A DNA stretch of 64,000 nucleotides, from NCBI GenBank assembly GCA_041393015.1, contig JAWKKV010000009.1, positions 124,001 through 188,000 of the forward strand. Direction: 5' to 3'. Each line of letters starts with the position of its first letter. Position 1 is the stretch's first letter. Position numbers and translations under genes: made by a program. Below the pieces are notes generated by a model. The model did no database searches, had not been told where the DNA came from, and was given only the letters and a program-made list of their open reading frames with translations. Below, piece by piece: positions 53,839 to 61,342 of this stretch. This DNA is from JAGQYH01 sp041393015 (GTDB taxonomy: Bacteria > Bacteroidota > Bacteroidia > Chitinophagales > JADIYW01).

Positions 53839-54438
53839 ATGGAAGTAGTATTGATTATCTTTTTAGTGTTCCTCGTCATTGTATTTTTATATTCAATCTT
53901 TCTATTGATCAAATGGGTTTTTAGTACTAAAACTCGTAGAATTGGGGCTGCATCACTTTTTGGCGTGCTTATTTTGGTTACAATCGTCAACCATATCTTT
54001 TTCAAGAAAATGCAATTCATTCCATCACAAGTTTATTCTGATTTATACCTCATCAAATATCCGATCAACAACAGCGACTCGTTAAACCAACTTATAAAAA
54101 ACAAGGTGATTCAACGAATCAACAGCCAATTGATATCAAACGAAGAAAGACCAATACCAACCATCAACTACACGCTGCGTTTTTACAAATACACTAAAGG
54201 TTGGGGCTCACAGCCGTTTGGAAAAGCTGGAACATCTCATTTTATAAAAAACGAAGAAGATCCAGGTGGTTTCGGCAGCGAGTTATTAGAATACTATCCC
54301 AACCAACAACTAGCATCATTTAGTTTAAGCTTTTGTCAAAAGGATAGCATCCACTATGTTGGCAATTTGAATTACTATAAAGATGGCGAGATCGTAAAAA
54401 CAGAAATGCTAATCAATCTATGTCAAAAGGATAAATAA
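53839..54438 (+). CDS. Hypothetical protein with two N-terminal membrane helices
   Basis: A 199-residue protein: helix 1 about 2-26 (VVLIIFLVFLVIVFLYSIFL), helix 2 about 38-54 (ASLFGVLILVTIVNHIFF), then a soluble domain of about 140 residues with strands. The C-terminal TEMLINLCQKDK and its DNA are repeated, degenerate, 1.1 kb downstream. No known family. Last gene of the unknown-protein row. Confidence 0.6.
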   Translation: MEVVLIIFLVFLVIVFLYSIFLLIKWVFSTKTRRIGAASLFGVLILVTIVNHIFFKKMQFIPSQVYSDLYLIKYPINNSDSLNQLIKNKVIQRINSQLISNEERPIPTINYTLRFYKYTKGWGSQPFGKAGTSHFIKNEEDPGGFGSELLEYYPNQQLASFSLSFCQKDSIHYVGNLNYYKDGEIVKTEMLINLCQKDK

Positions 54439-54762
54439 GTCGATACGATATTGGAGTAATCGCATCCACAGAAGATTAGGAGATATTTTCAAGGACATTA
54501 ATGATAAAAGCTTATTTAAAGGATAAGAAATAAATTTATTCTTCCTCCTATCATTTTGAACATAAATGACAAGTATTCGGTTATCAAAGTATTACAAAGA
54601 ATTGAAAACAGTGAGTGTTTAGTTTACAATAAACTGACCCCAAATTGTGATATAGGAGTTTAGCAGTTATTGAATAAATTATTTTAATCAAACTTTATTT
54701 AATGCCAGTAGAGGTCCATATATTACAATTTCTATGTCTAAGTAGATTTTAAATTAATAGAT
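54439..54762. other. Gap without recognisable gene
   Basis: 324 AT-rich bases between two plus-strand genes. I see no open frame with protein-like sequence, no stem with T tract and no full TAnnTTTG promoter box. It lies within the segment bounded by the 45-bp direct repeat (54394-54438 and 55494-55538). Confidence 0.4.
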
Positions 54763-55359
54763 ATGACTTTACTTAATAAAATTAAATGGTTGGCGAGTAT
54801 CTTACTGGTATTTTTCATTGTGCTAACCACTAATCTAGTTGACAAAGGCAATTTTAATAGTTTAAGACATTCAGTAACCACCATCTTTGAAGATAGAATT
54901 GTTGCTAACGACTTAATTTTTGATATTTCCTTATTGATGCAAGAAAAAGAAGTAGCTTTTATAACATCCGATTCGCTTTTCTTACAATATGAAAACGAAA
55001 AGGTTAATCGCGATATTGAAGGTTTAATTGAAAGATATGAGCAGACAAAACTTACTCAGCAAGAACAAATATTTTTTAATGATCTCAAGGATGAATTGAC
55101 TCATTTGAAAAGTTTAGAAGAAGATTATATTGATTCAAAATCTAAGGAAAACAATAAACTACTTAAAAGTATAGACGAAATAACGGAACACCTTCACGAC
55201 TTGTCAAAAGTCCAACTCAAAGAAGGACAACAACAGATGTTTATTAGCAATGAAAGAATGGATACTATTCACTTTTTTACACAAGTTGAAATTGTATTTT
55301 TAATTGTAATGGGAATTCTAGTTCAAATAATTATTCTCTATAAACCAAAAGAAAACTAG
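54763..55359 (+). CDS. Stand-alone four-helix-bundle (4HB_MCP-like) membrane protein
   Basis: A 198-residue protein with membrane helices at about 8-25 (WLASILLVFFIVLTTNLV) and 172-192 (VEIVFLIVMGILVQIIILY). Between them is a long helical region (RIVANDLIFDISLLMQEKEV, EDYIDSKSKENNKLLKSIDE) as in the ligand-binding bundle of methyl-accepting chemotaxis proteins. There is no HAMP, kinase or signalling domain after helix 2. Stand-alone versions occur in Bacteroidota; the role is unknown. Confidence 0.7.
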   Translation: MTLLNKIKWLASILLVFFIVLTTNLVDKGNFNSLRHSVTTIFEDRIVANDLIFDISLLMQEKEVAFITSDSLFLQYENEKVNRDIEGLIERYEQTKLTQQEQIFFNDLKDELTHLKSLEEDYIDSKSKENNKLLKSIDEITEHLHDLSKVQLKEGQQQMFISNERMDTIHFFTQVEIVFLIVMGILVQIIILYKPKEN

Positions 55360-55493
55360 AAAAGCAATTTAGACAATTGGTACAAAAATATGATATTCAA
55401 TAGTTTAGAAGGAAATTTAATTAGAATTGCATTTTATAATGTGTAATTATAAACAGCTATACGATTGAATATTTAACCTCTACGCTCACTCCC

Positions 55494-55538
55494 GTAAAAA
55501 CAGATATGCTAATTAATCTATGTCAAAAGCACAATTAA
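55494..55538 (+). pseudogene. Relic of the 3' end of the membrane-protein gene at 53839
   Basis: Fifteen codons (VKTDMLINLCQKHN, stop) match the last codons of the gene ending at 54438 (VKTEMLINLCQKDK, stop); 40 of 45 bases are identical and the copies lie exactly 1,100 bases apart. Nothing upstream in this frame extends it, so it is a remnant of a duplication, not a gene. Confidence 0.75.
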
Positions 55539-55615
55539 ATATGCCCTATAACACTAAAAACATTAAACATCAATTTGATTAAGTATTTTAGCGATTAATA
55601 TATAAGAGTAATATA

Positions 55616-55638
55616 CCTGTCTGCCGATAGGCAGGCGC
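55616..55638. repeat. Short GC-rich hairpin CTGCC-GATA-GGCAG
   Basis: CTGTCTGCC and GGCAGGCG form a stem with wobble pairs around GATA. I recall CTGCC/GGCAG hairpins as common dispersed repeats in Bacteroidota, unverified. It lies in the border zone before the restriction-modification genes. Confidence 0.5.
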
Positions 55639-55806
55639 CATTGCGGATATTGTAATATTTGGCAACATACAAAAGCCCACCGCACAAACAGCACAATTGG
55701 TTTTTGCCGACACGCAAAGCCAACGCTGAAAAACCAAAAGAGCTAAAATTTCTCAACGCTCGAAAAAATACAATCTGAATTTTTTGTTTCCCAAAATTTG
55801 ACAAAC

Positions 55807-55828
55807 TATATTTGACAATTATTGTCAA
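55807..55828 (+). promoter_or_regulatory. Controller promoter and operator of the R-M island
   Basis: TATATTTG (55807-55814) is a perfect -7 box, overlapped by the perfect 17-bp palindrome TTGACAATTATTGTCAA (55812-55828). A further half-site TTTGACAAA lies just upstream (55798-55806). The controller gene starts at 55843, 15 bases on. The arrangement fits a C-box, by which controller proteins regulate their own restriction-modification operon. Confidence 0.75.
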
Positions 55829-55842
55829 GTAATAAATTTCAA

Positions 55843-56196
55843 ATGAAAACAATCGGACAAATTTTACGGAATAAAAGACAAGCTCTTGGACTTCTTTTAA
55901 GGCAAGTTTCTGCCTATGTTGATATTGACCAAGCAATATTGAGTAAAATCGAAAGAAATGAGCGAAAACCGACAAAAGAAATGTTGGAGAAACTTGCTGA
56001 AATCTTAAAAGTTGATAAAGACGAGCTTTTAGTACAATTCATAAGCGATAAAATTGCTTATGAAATAGCAGACGAAGATTGTGCAAGTAAAGTGCTAAAA
56101 GTTGCGGAGAAAAAAGTCAAATATTTAAAATCACACCAAATACAAACTAACTATGCGAACATTAACAACCGATACAGAAAATATGAGCGTAGTTAA
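55843..56196 (+). CDS. XRE-family controller protein of the R-M system
   Basis: A 117-residue protein with an N-terminal helix-turn-helix (MKTIGQILRNKRQALGLLLR, ILSKIERNERKPTKEMLEKL) and a helical C-terminal tail. ATG 55843 is chosen because the earlier in-frame start would lie inside the operator. Its end overlaps the methyltransferase start by 44 bases, so the genes are translated as a unit. It likely delays restriction until methylation is complete. Confidence 0.82.
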   Translation: MKTIGQILRNKRQALGLLLRQVSAYVDIDQAILSKIERNERKPTKEMLEKLAEILKVDKDELLVQFISDKIAYEIADEDCASKVLKVAEKKVKYLKSHQIQTNYANINNRYRKYERS

Positions 56197-57517
56197 AGAA
56201 CCTCAATTAGCGTTTAAATTTTATCCTAAAACAAAAACCGAAAAAAAAGAACAAAAGGGAAAATCAACCTTAAATATGCTTTCTTTATTTTCTGGTTGTG
56301 GCGGAATGGATTTAGGTTTTGAAGGAGATTTTTCTGTTTTAAAATCTTCTGTAAACGAAGTTTTAAATCCAAACTTCATATCTCAAGAACTTGGCAATAA
56401 CTTTGTAAAACTCTCAAAAACACGTTTTAAAACAGTTTTTGCGAATGATATTTTAAAGGATGCAAGAAACGCTTGGGTAAACTATTTTTCTAAAAGAGGA
56501 CACAGCGTAGAAGATTACCAAACTGACAGCATAGTCGATTTAGTAAAACTACACCACAACGGAACAAAGGTTTTTCCGAGAAATATAGACATTGTAACTG
56601 GTGGATTCCCTTGTCAAGATTTTAGTGTTGCCGGAAAAAGAAACGGACTTAATTCACATAAAAATCACAAAGGAGAACTAAACACAGAAACTTGTGCAAC
56701 AGAAGAAACTCGTGGTCAACTTTATATGTGGATGAAACAGGTAATTGAAATAACTCAACCAAAAATTTTCATTGCAGAAAACGTAAAAGGTTTAGTAAAT
56801 CTTTCAAACGTAAAAGACATCATCCAAAATGATTTTTCTTCTGCTGGAGACAATGGGTATTTGGTTTTAAATCCTCGTGTTTTACACGCAGCAGATTATG
56901 GTGTTCCACAATCAAGAGAAAGAGTTTTCTTTATTGGTATCAAAAAATCTGCTTTGAAAAAATCTGCGCTTGAACAATTAGAAAAAGATAATATTTCAGA
57001 TAAATATTATCCATATCCAAAACCAACTCACGCTTACACAACAGACGGAGAAGATTTAAAACGTCATGTAGATTTAAGAGAGCTTTTTTCTAATTTAGAA
57101 GAGCCTGAAAAATCAAAAGATTTATCCCAACAATTTTACTCAAAAGCAAAATTTATGGGTAAGCACTGCCAAGGACAAATAGAGATAAAGCTAGATGGAA
57201 TAAGTCCAACAATTAGGGCAGAACATCACGGAAATATTGAGTTTAGAAGATTATCTAAAAAAAATGGTGGAATTTTAACAGAAGAACTTTCTAAAGGTCT
57301 TAAAGAAAGGCGTTTAACACCTAGAGAATGCGCACTAATTCAAACTTTTCCGCCTGATTATGAATTTGTAATACCAAACAAAAACGGTCGTAAAGGTTCC
57401 TATTTGGTAAGTCCTTCTAAAGCGTATAAGATAATTGGTAATGCTGTTCCACCACTACTCGCTTATAATCTAGCAAAGAGAATAGAAAATGTTTGGGATT
57501 TATATTTTAAAAAATAA
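56153..57517 (+). CDS. DNA (cytosine-5) methyltransferase, type II
   Basis: A 454-residue enzyme. Motif I NMLSLFSGCGGMDLGFEG, motif IV with the catalytic Cys in GGFPCQDFSVAGKRNGL, motif VI IFIAENVKGL, motif VIII QSRERVFFIG and motif X KIIGNAVPPLLAYNLAKRI are all present. About 40 charged residues precede motif I; ATG 56153 or 56183 could be the start. It protects the host sites of the nuclease encoded next (stop and start overlap by one base). The target sequence cannot be derived from these motifs. Confidence 0.93.
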   Translation: MRTLTTDTENMSVVKEPQLAFKFYPKTKTEKKEQKGKSTLNMLSLFSGCGGMDLGFEGDFSVLKSSVNEVLNPNFISQELGNNFVKLSKTRFKTVFANDILKDARNAWVNYFSKRGHSVEDYQTDSIVDLVKLHHNGTKVFPRNIDIVTGGFPCQDFSVAGKRNGLNSHKNHKGELNTETCATEETRGQLYMWMKQVIEITQPKIFIAENVKGLVNLSNVKDIIQNDFSSAGDNGYLVLNPRVLHAADYGVPQSRERVFFIGIKKSALKKSALEQLEKDNISDKYYPYPKPTHAYTTDGEDLKRHVDLRELFSNLEEPEKSKDLSQQFYSKAKFMGKHCQGQIEIKLDGISPTIRAEHHGNIEFRRLSKKNGGILTEELSKGLKERRLTPRECALIQTFPPDYEFVIPNKNGRKGSYLVSPSKAYKIIGNAVPPLLAYNLAKRIENVWDLYFKK

Positions 57518-58572
57518 TGGTAGTATCAGTTAATTCAGAACCACATAAAAGCGAGTTCAACGCATTATTAAATTCTACAATTGAAGAATTAAACGCTCAT
57601 GCAAAGAAATCACCTAAAAAGATTGAGCAATTAAGAGGTAATAAACTTGAACCTTATGTTCGTGATGTAATGACAGATTTAGCGGTCGGTTCACAATTTG
57701 AAAACTCTATAGAACTAATTGGTGGACAAAAATTTCCAGATATTGTCGCAAAGAAATTTTATGGAATAGAAGTTAAAACTACAACACAGAATCATTGGAA
57801 AACTACAGGAAATAGTGTTTTAGAATCTACAAGAGTAGATGATGTTGAACGAATTTTTATGCTTTTCGGTAAACTTGGAAAACCAATAGAATTTAGATGT
57901 AGAGCTTATGAGGAATGTTTATCAGAAGTCGTTGTTACTCATTCGCCAAGATATTTAATAGATATGAACTTGGAAAAAGGCAAAACCATTTTTGACAAAA
58001 TCAATACGCCTTATGACACTTTGCGTCAAAAGAAAAACCCGATTAAACCAATTACAGACTACTATAAAAGTAAGTTAAAACCAGGTCAAGATTTGTGGTG
58101 GATTCAAGATACAGAACAAGCAAGCAATCTTGTAATTAATATTTGGAATAACTTAAGTCTAAAAGAAAAGCAAGAGATTAAAAACAGAGCAATGGTTTAT
58201 TTTCCAGAGGTATTCAGTAATCGTGGAGATAAATTTGCTCGTCTTGCAATATGGCTTGTAACACGAGAGGCAGTTGTTTGTCCGAATGTAAGAGACCTAT
58301 TCACTGCTGGCGGAAAAGACGATTACTTAATCAAAAGCAAAGTTTATAAAAACATTCCAAGAGTATTTATCAAACTTTTTGAAAACATAGATTCAGTTCT
58401 GGAAACTTTGGTTAAAACTTCAGCAATCGAATTGTCCGAATATTGGAATGAAAAAACTACAGAAAAGAAAAAGATAATAGATTGGATTGAGTTGGTTGGA
58501 ATGAATTCAAAGTCAGTTCAAGGAGCAAAACATTTGAACATAAAGCAGATGTTAATGGAATTAATACTCTGA
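57517..58572 (+). CDS. Type II restriction endonuclease, PD-(D/E)XK fold
   Basis: A 351-residue protein that directly follows the methyltransferase. The catalytic core is visible as GGQKFPDIVAKKFYGIEVKT (about 70-88), with Asp and the E-x-K pair, preceded by LRGNKLEPYVRDVMTDLAVG. The rest has no recognised domains (WWIQDTEQASNLVINIWNNL in the middle). By context it is the cognate restriction enzyme for the same site. Intact. Confidence 0.82.
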   Translation: MVVSVNSEPHKSEFNALLNSTIEELNAHAKKSPKKIEQLRGNKLEPYVRDVMTDLAVGSQFENSIELIGGQKFPDIVAKKFYGIEVKTTTQNHWKTTGNSVLESTRVDDVERIFMLFGKLGKPIEFRCRAYEECLSEVVVTHSPRYLIDMNLEKGKTIFDKINTPYDTLRQKKNPIKPITDYYKSKLKPGQDLWWIQDTEQASNLVINIWNNLSLKEKQEIKNRAMVYFPEVFSNRGDKFARLAIWLVTREAVVCPNVRDLFTAGGKDDYLIKSKVYKNIPRVFIKLFENIDSVLETLVKTSAIELSEYWNEKTTEKKKIIDWIELVGMNSKSVQGAKHLNIKQMLMELIL

Positions 58573-58856
58573 CGGATTTGCCAATGCTAAAATCCATACA
58601 CATTTGCAATTCGCTACAGCCAACACAAAAACCAAAAATTGCAAAAGAGTATGTCTTTGCCAACGCTGATAGACTAAAAAATAGTAAGTACGACCAAACA
58701 ACATTGTGTATAGGCAATATCGGGGTTGATGCTAAATTGAAACGAAATGAATATTATGTTTAACCGAAAAATTAATGGCTTTAAATCCTCTACTGCTCAA
58801 ACCCGAGACCGTTAAGTGACATTTTAAAACCTTCTTTGTAGTCCTTAAATATATCC

Positions 58857-58877
58857 TTAAACTCTACCCTCACTCCC
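58857..58877. repeat. Right copy of a 21-bp sequence flanking the R-M island
   Basis: 19 of 21 bases match 55473-55493 (shared parts TTAA-CTCTAC and CTCACTCCC). The right copy includes the stop codon and last codons of the minus-strand DUF3857 gene. The 297 bases between the nuclease stop and this gene (58573-58869) hold no convincing gene; they include AT-poor patches such as CAATTCGCTACAGCCAACAC, loosely similar to the left border. Confidence 0.5.
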
Positions 58878-60792
58878 AACTCACTATTACATTTTTCAAA
58901 TTGAAAGCTGAAGCGGCATTGATGACTTGCTTAAAAGTGCTGTAATCTTGTTGATCCAATTGAAGGAATGAATAATATTCTTGGATGGTAATGACAATTT
59001 TATTGGCTGAAGAATTTACGGAGGAAGAAAAATTCATTTTATCCTTCAAATTTTCAGGAATATCTAGGTCTATATTGAATGTATCCAAATCTATTAAGGT
59101 ACAATTGGCATCTTTTAAAATATGAATGCTTCTATTGTAATTTATTGGATAATTTAACTCAATTGCTTGGCTTCTTGCTTCAGTTTCGTCTAATTTCATT
59201 TGATCGCCAATTAATTTCCCCAAATGAAAAACAAACATACCATCCCCGCTCTTTCCTATAAAAGCATCCGGCAGCAGTTCAACGTAAATAATTACATTTT
59301 CTCCATTTAATTTTTCTGGTAGTTCCGCACTACCATTGATCATTAATTTATTAGCTATCTCAACATTTTCAATGGCTAAAAACTCAGTTACAAAATCCTT
59401 TTTATCCTCTGACTTATGGTAATCATTGATAAATTCAAGGGCTCGATAACCATTTAAGTCGATCATTTTAGAGATAAAAATCTCCCCTTCCGGCGGAAAC
59501 TCAACAGTAATATCTTCTGTAATTTCATCTTTATACTCAATTGCGTTTGCCATCGTGACAAAACGATGATTGCTAATAACGCCTTTTCCTTTGCTAAAAC
59601 TACCCGACACACTCAAAGCTTCCTGACCTAATAAATAATCTGGCACAATACCATAACGGTATCGATATGGAAAAGGAGTCAAGAATTTTTTCTCATCTGA
59701 AAAATAAAAAAGAAAATAGCCCAAATTCAATGGCGAAGCAAAATCCCTGTCAAACGCTCTTGCAAATCGATCGGAGGTGGCTGCTACTTCATAAGGTATT
59801 TCAGCAGCATTGAGAAAAGCAGCAAACAAATACACGATGCCATTTTCGTTGGCTTTTTTGCTAGCTAAAATTTCATTTAAACTCGACAAAGCTTCGTCTT
59901 CTTCATCGATAACTTCGTAATTCGTTTTGATATATTCTTCAATGGCTATAATTTTTTCTGCCTTGCTAGCATACTTAAAAAGCTTCAATTCATTGTTTAA
60001 TATTGCCTCAAATTTCTTCTTTATCTTCTTTTTATTGTAGATAACATTTAAGGTAATCACCTGACTCAACATGTTCCAATCCATGCCTTTTACAGCATAA
60101 TCAATTCGCATTTTATTGGCCGTGTTAGCAGCATAAAATTCATCTTTAAAAGCAGGAATATTTTTTAAAATACTACCATAGGCATTCCTCTTTCCTCCTT
60201 CCTCATTGATCTTTATGTTGACACCGTTATACCCTTTCAACTCAAAAGCTAATCCATTACCAATCAATTGTAATTCTGCATATTTTGTAGGTAAATCGAA
60301 TTGAAACAGTTCACTTCCAAAGGCATTGGGCGTAATTTCAATTTCATATAAATATTCTAAAATATTTCCTGTTTCAATTCCCTGAAGCGACAATACCATT
60401 AAATCATCTTCTAACCGAATACTATCTTTAAGCGCCTCAAACGTTAACTCAGTCTTCTTGTTTTTTGAAAGGACTCTAACTTGTAGTTTTAAGATATCCG
60501 AGACCTCTTCAACAGGTATTTTTAACTGACTGTATTGGTCGATTATGCTGTCGTTATTCAGATAAATTCTTCGATGAACCAATCTAGTTTTGTTACTGAT
60601 ACTAACAAAAGGCGCTTTAACCCTTTTAAAATCTATGGCTCTATAATCTAGAAGAATCAAACCTTGTAGGGTAGTGTCATCAGGAGTAATGTCATATTTT
60701 GGAGCATTCCAATTGTAGGAAGAAGTAGGTTGAGCTTCTAAGATTGAAGTACAAATCAATATTAAAAATAGCAGATGTAATGATCTTAACAA
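58870..60792 (-). CDS. DUF3857 (transglutaminase-like) secreted protein
   Basis: A 640-residue protein: signal peptide LHLLFLILICTSILEAQ, then a DUF3857-type beta-rich domain (about 50-220), a transglutaminase-like region (about 280-360: YIKTNYEVIDEEDEALSSLN, VYLFAAFLNAAEIPYEVAAT) lacking an evident catalytic Cys, and a C-terminal beta domain. No ATG precedes the signal peptide; an upstream in-frame TAA limits the gene to TTG 60792, directly beside a repeat array, so the original start may have been replaced. Role in the envelope is unknown. Confidence 0.78.
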   Translation of the reverse strand: MLRSLHLLFLILICTSILEAQPTSSYNWNAPKYDITPDDTTLQGLILLDYRAIDFKRVKAPFVSISNKTRLVHRRIYLNNDSIIDQYSQLKIPVEEVSDILKLQVRVLSKNKKTELTFEALKDSIRLEDDLMVLSLQGIETGNILEYLYEIEITPNAFGSELFQFDLPTKYAELQLIGNGLAFELKGYNGVNIKINEEGGKRNAYGSILKNIPAFKDEFYAANTANKMRIDYAVKGMDWNMLSQVITLNVIYNKKKIKKKFEAILNNELKLFKYASKAEKIIAIEEYIKTNYEVIDEEDEALSSLNEILASKKANENGIVYLFAAFLNAAEIPYEVAATSDRFARAFDRDFASPLNLGYFLFYFSDEKKFLTPFPYRYRYGIVPDYLLGQEALSVSGSFSKGKGVISNHRFVTMANAIEYKDEITEDITVEFPPEGEIFISKMIDLNGYRALEFINDYHKSEDKKDFVTEFLAIENVEIANKLMINGSAELPEKLNGENVIIYVELLPDAFIGKSGDGMFVFHLGKLIGDQMKLDETEARSQAIELNYPINYNRSIHILKDANCTLIDLDTFNIDLDIPENLKDKMNFSSSVNSSANKIVITIQEYYSFLQLDQQDYSTFKQVINAASAFNLKNVIVSWE

Positions 60793-60843
60793 TGATTAGT
60801 GTTTAGAATCTAATGATTAGTGTTAAATTATTAATGATTAATC
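60791..60843. repeat. AATGATTA repeat array, left of the four-helix gene
   Basis: AATGATTAGTGTT occurs twice (60791-60803, 60812-60824) and is followed by TTAATGATTAATC (60831-60843). The motif is the reverse complement of the ATTAATC/ATTGATC heptamers on the other side of the four-helix-bundle gene, so the gene is bracketed by inverted, low-complexity arrays. Confidence 0.7.
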
Positions 60844-60847
60844 TTGG

Positions 60848-61201
60848 CTATAAATTAGATTTCGCCGTTTTAATACTACTTGTAATTAATTTAATTAATT
60901 CTATCGCATCATTGTTTAGATCATCAAATTGAGCTTGATCTATATAATTTGTTTTTACAAGTAATTCTAACCAATAAATGGTTTCATTTATTTCCTTTTG
61001 AGCTATAGACAATTTAGAAATAAAATCACGTTTAGATTGCGCAAATTCAGCTTCACGAATCATCGCACCAACACTAGTTCCACTTCTTAAAACTTGCTTA
61101 GATAAAACATATTCTTTATGCTCATTGGTCAAAAACTTATATAAGTTAACCACTCGAATAGCAAAATTTAAACTCTTAGATTTTAGAATATTTTCTCTCA
61201 T
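60848..61201 (-). CDS. Orphan four-helix-bundle protein (23S rRNA intervening-sequence protein family)
   Basis: A 117-residue all-helical protein of the PF05635 type: NFAIRVVNLYKFLTNEHKEY, SKQVLRSGTSVGAMIREAEF (the family's hallmark R-S-G-x-S-x-G-A), IAQKEINETIYWLELLVKTN and a C-terminal helix. The same fold is used by accessory proteins of diversity-generating retroelements and by rRNA intervening sequences; neither a reverse transcriptase nor rRNA is here. ATG 61201 is preferred to 61210. It lies between hisB and the DUF3857 gene, flanked on both sides by heptamer repeats. Confidence 0.88.
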   Translation of the reverse strand: MRENILKSKSLNFAIRVVNLYKFLTNEHKEYVLSKQVLRSGTSVGAMIREAEFAQSKRDFISKLSIAQKEINETIYWLELLVKTNYIDQAQFDDLNNDAIELIKLITSSIKTAKSNL

Positions 61202-61295
61202 AGCCAGCACTAAAGTTAAATAATCAATGATTAATACAACTGTAATTTAATAACAAGCAGATACATTAGAAGTGTTTCAAATCTAAAAATTAAAC

Positions 61296-61330
61296 ATTAA
61301 TCATTAATCATTGATCATTGATCATTAAAC
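61296..61330. repeat. Five tandem heptamers ATTAATC/ATTGATC, right of the four-helix gene
   Basis: Units ATTAATC, ATTAATC, ATTGATC, ATTGATC and ATTAAAC follow each other without gap, 12 bases after the stop of hisB (minus strand). They mirror the AATGATTA units on the other flank of the four-helix-bundle gene. Confidence 0.8.
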
Positions 61331-61342
61331 TTAAATCATTGC

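Larger units (their letters stand above)
55360..55842. other. Intergenic region with gene relic and repeats before the R-M island
   Basis: 483 bases without an intact gene. It contains a 21-bp sequence shared with the far side of the restriction island (55473-55493), a relic of the 53839 gene's end (55494-55538), a CTGCC/GGCAG hairpin (about 55616-55638) and a less AT-rich stretch at 55640-55740 (TTTGCCGACACGCAAAGCCA, ACGCTG) that looks unlike the flanks. This marks the left border zone of an acquired segment. Confidence 0.55.

Noticed and set aside
58578..58763. Plus-strand open frame of 61 codons after the restriction nuclease
   Set aside because: It lies in the border zone with repeat-like sequence similar to the other side of the island and shows no family features; treated as intergenic.
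60848..61210. Diversity-generating retroelement suggested by the four-helix-bundle (Avd-like) protein
   Set aside because: No reverse transcriptase gene and no template/variable repeat pair lie within the window near it.
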